Below are positions 63,435 to 64,000 of a stretch of 64,000 nt of DNA, one piece after another. The notes below the pieces were generated by a model. The model was not told where the DNA came from. It was given only the letters and a program-made list of their open reading frames with translations, and searched no databases. Numbering within the stretch: the first letter of the stretch is position 1; each line of letters opens with the position of its first letter. Origin of the DNA: Methanocalculus chunghsingensis (GTDB taxonomy: Archaea; Halobacteriota; Methanomicrobia; Methanomicrobiales; Methanocorpusculaceae); assembly GCF_018132105.1 (NCBI RefSeq), contig NZ_JWHL01000009.1:5125-69124 (forward strand). The letters run 5' to 3'. The position numbers and the translations under genes were made by a program.

Positions 63435-64000
63435 AAGAGGAGTGCCTCGTCAAACCGTGTTGCAAACGGAATCGCTGCAACTGCACCGATCAGTCCCCGC
63501 CCGGCGGATCTGACATCGAGAAGCGGGAGGAGGTCATCCATCTCTGACCGGGTGATCTCACCACGTTTCACCTTCCATCCGTATTCAAGAAGAGGGGAGG
63601 GATCAAAACCGCTATATGCCGCCATCCCCGTCTCATCGGAGAGGGTATGCTCCATGAGGAGTTTCTCAAACCGATCGATACATCCCAAAGGATCAGTCGT
63701 TGCAAATTCACATGCAACCGCGACACAGTTCTTTGTCCTGTAGGCGACCGGGTAAAGCTGGGTGATGGTATGGGAGAGGTACCGGGTTGCGTTATCCTCA
63801 ACTGCCTCTGCGATATTATGGCAGAGGGTCCAGGTTGCCCCTGCATCCGGGGTATCGGTATCGTCAACACCGATGATCAGCCGCTGACGGCGTGGAAGGA
63901 CGATCCGTGAACCGGCAATCTTTCCGCCACCACAGGGATCCGACTCTGAGCGGATCACTCCGGTTGCACCGGCCCGGCAGATGGAGGCCCCGACGCCTCC
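63416..64000 (-). CDS. methanogenesis marker protein 11 (5' end outside the window)
   Basis: 195 residues visible, reading in frame from the window edge; the N-terminal portion is missing. IIGVDDTDTPDAG (the GxDDTD motif also found in TiaS) and WTLCHNIAEAV are typical of marker 11 (TIGR03280), which is restricted to methanogens and has no known function. The GTG at 63958 is an internal Val, not the start, because the frame stays open and GGGKIAGSRIVLP upstream of the motif is in keeping with the family. It heads the visible coenzyme B operon. Confidence 0.85.
   Translation of the reverse strand, partial: GGVGASICRAGATGVIRSESDPCGGGKIAGSRIVLPRRQRLIIGVDDTDTPDAGATWTLCHNIAEAVEDNATRYLSHTITQLYPVAYRTKNCVAVACEFATTDPLGCIDRFEKLLMEHTLSDETGMAAYSGFDPSPLLEYGWKVKRGEITRSEMDDLLPLLDVRSAGRGLIGAVAAIPFATRFDEALLLCDGTN

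Overview
The window comes from a methanogenic euryarchaeon, most likely of the order Methanomicrobiales. It carries methenyl-H4MPT cyclohydrolase (mch), methanogenesis marker proteins 11 and 12, a four-subunit pyruvate:ferredoxin oxidoreductase, a complete coenzyme B (Aks) gene set, Orc1/Cdc6, archaeal ribosomal protein genes, EF-1alpha, a CetZ tubulin, a two-repeat tRNA-splicing endonuclease and a DUF3821 surface protein. Genus cannot be fixed from the sequence alone. Genes are dense, many overlap by 1-20 bp, and promoters are archaeal TATA boxes. I saw no CRISPR array, insertion sequence or rRNA. LAYOUT. 1-776: no convincing protein gene; a chain of stable hairpins whose G-U pairing pattern points to one long structured RNA on the minus strand. 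786-3303: GNAT enzyme, DUF2156 protein and a sugar epimerase. 3526-5839: tRNA-Val, mch and an Orc1/Cdc6 preceded by a zinc-ribbon protein. 6718-10723: phosphoglycerate mutase, DUF368 lipid-carrier translocase, a second epimerase and marker 12. 10764-13606: porCDAB. 13616-17756: threonine synthase and small membrane or hydrolase genes. 17833-19070: rpl7ae-rps28e-rpl24e-ndk. 19188-24066: four-gene surface-glycan cluster. 24189-26468: cetZ with a secreted coiled-coil partner. 26825-30064: Agl23-like protein, S10 and EF-1alpha. 30533-32739: cobalamin nucleotide-loop genes cobS, cobZ and cobT. 32779-36692: GMP synthase glutaminase, YkgJ, TraB, DUF3821 and nitroreductase. 36774-39982: HPS-RraA fusion, then a DUF1538-DUF1538-PII operon. 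39986-43022: ACT protein and two phenylacetate-CoA ligases. 43148-46944: small membrane proteins, a large degenerate methylase/specificity protein with an apparent HEPN motif, and a DNA glycosylase. 46950-54405: ahcY, hisF, pheT, pheS, trpS and endA. 54500-56589: a secreted repeat protein and endonuclease IV. 56646-64000: a tightly overlapping eight-gene coenzyme B operon. MOST INTERESTING. (1) The coenzyme B operon joins aksA, aksD, aksE and aksF to a solitary IorA-like thiamine-diphosphate enzyme, a radical SAM protein, an uncharacterised cysteine-rich protein and marker 11; these are good candidates for unassigned steps of coenzyme B biosynthesis. (2) The 708-residue protein at 43973 looks like an inactive N6-adenine methylase and a specificity half-subunit fused to a HEPN-type nuclease region. 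(3) The minus-strand RNA at about 60-490. (4) CetZ coupled to a membrane-anchored coiled-coil protein. (5) The DUF1538 pair coupled to a PII-like regulator.
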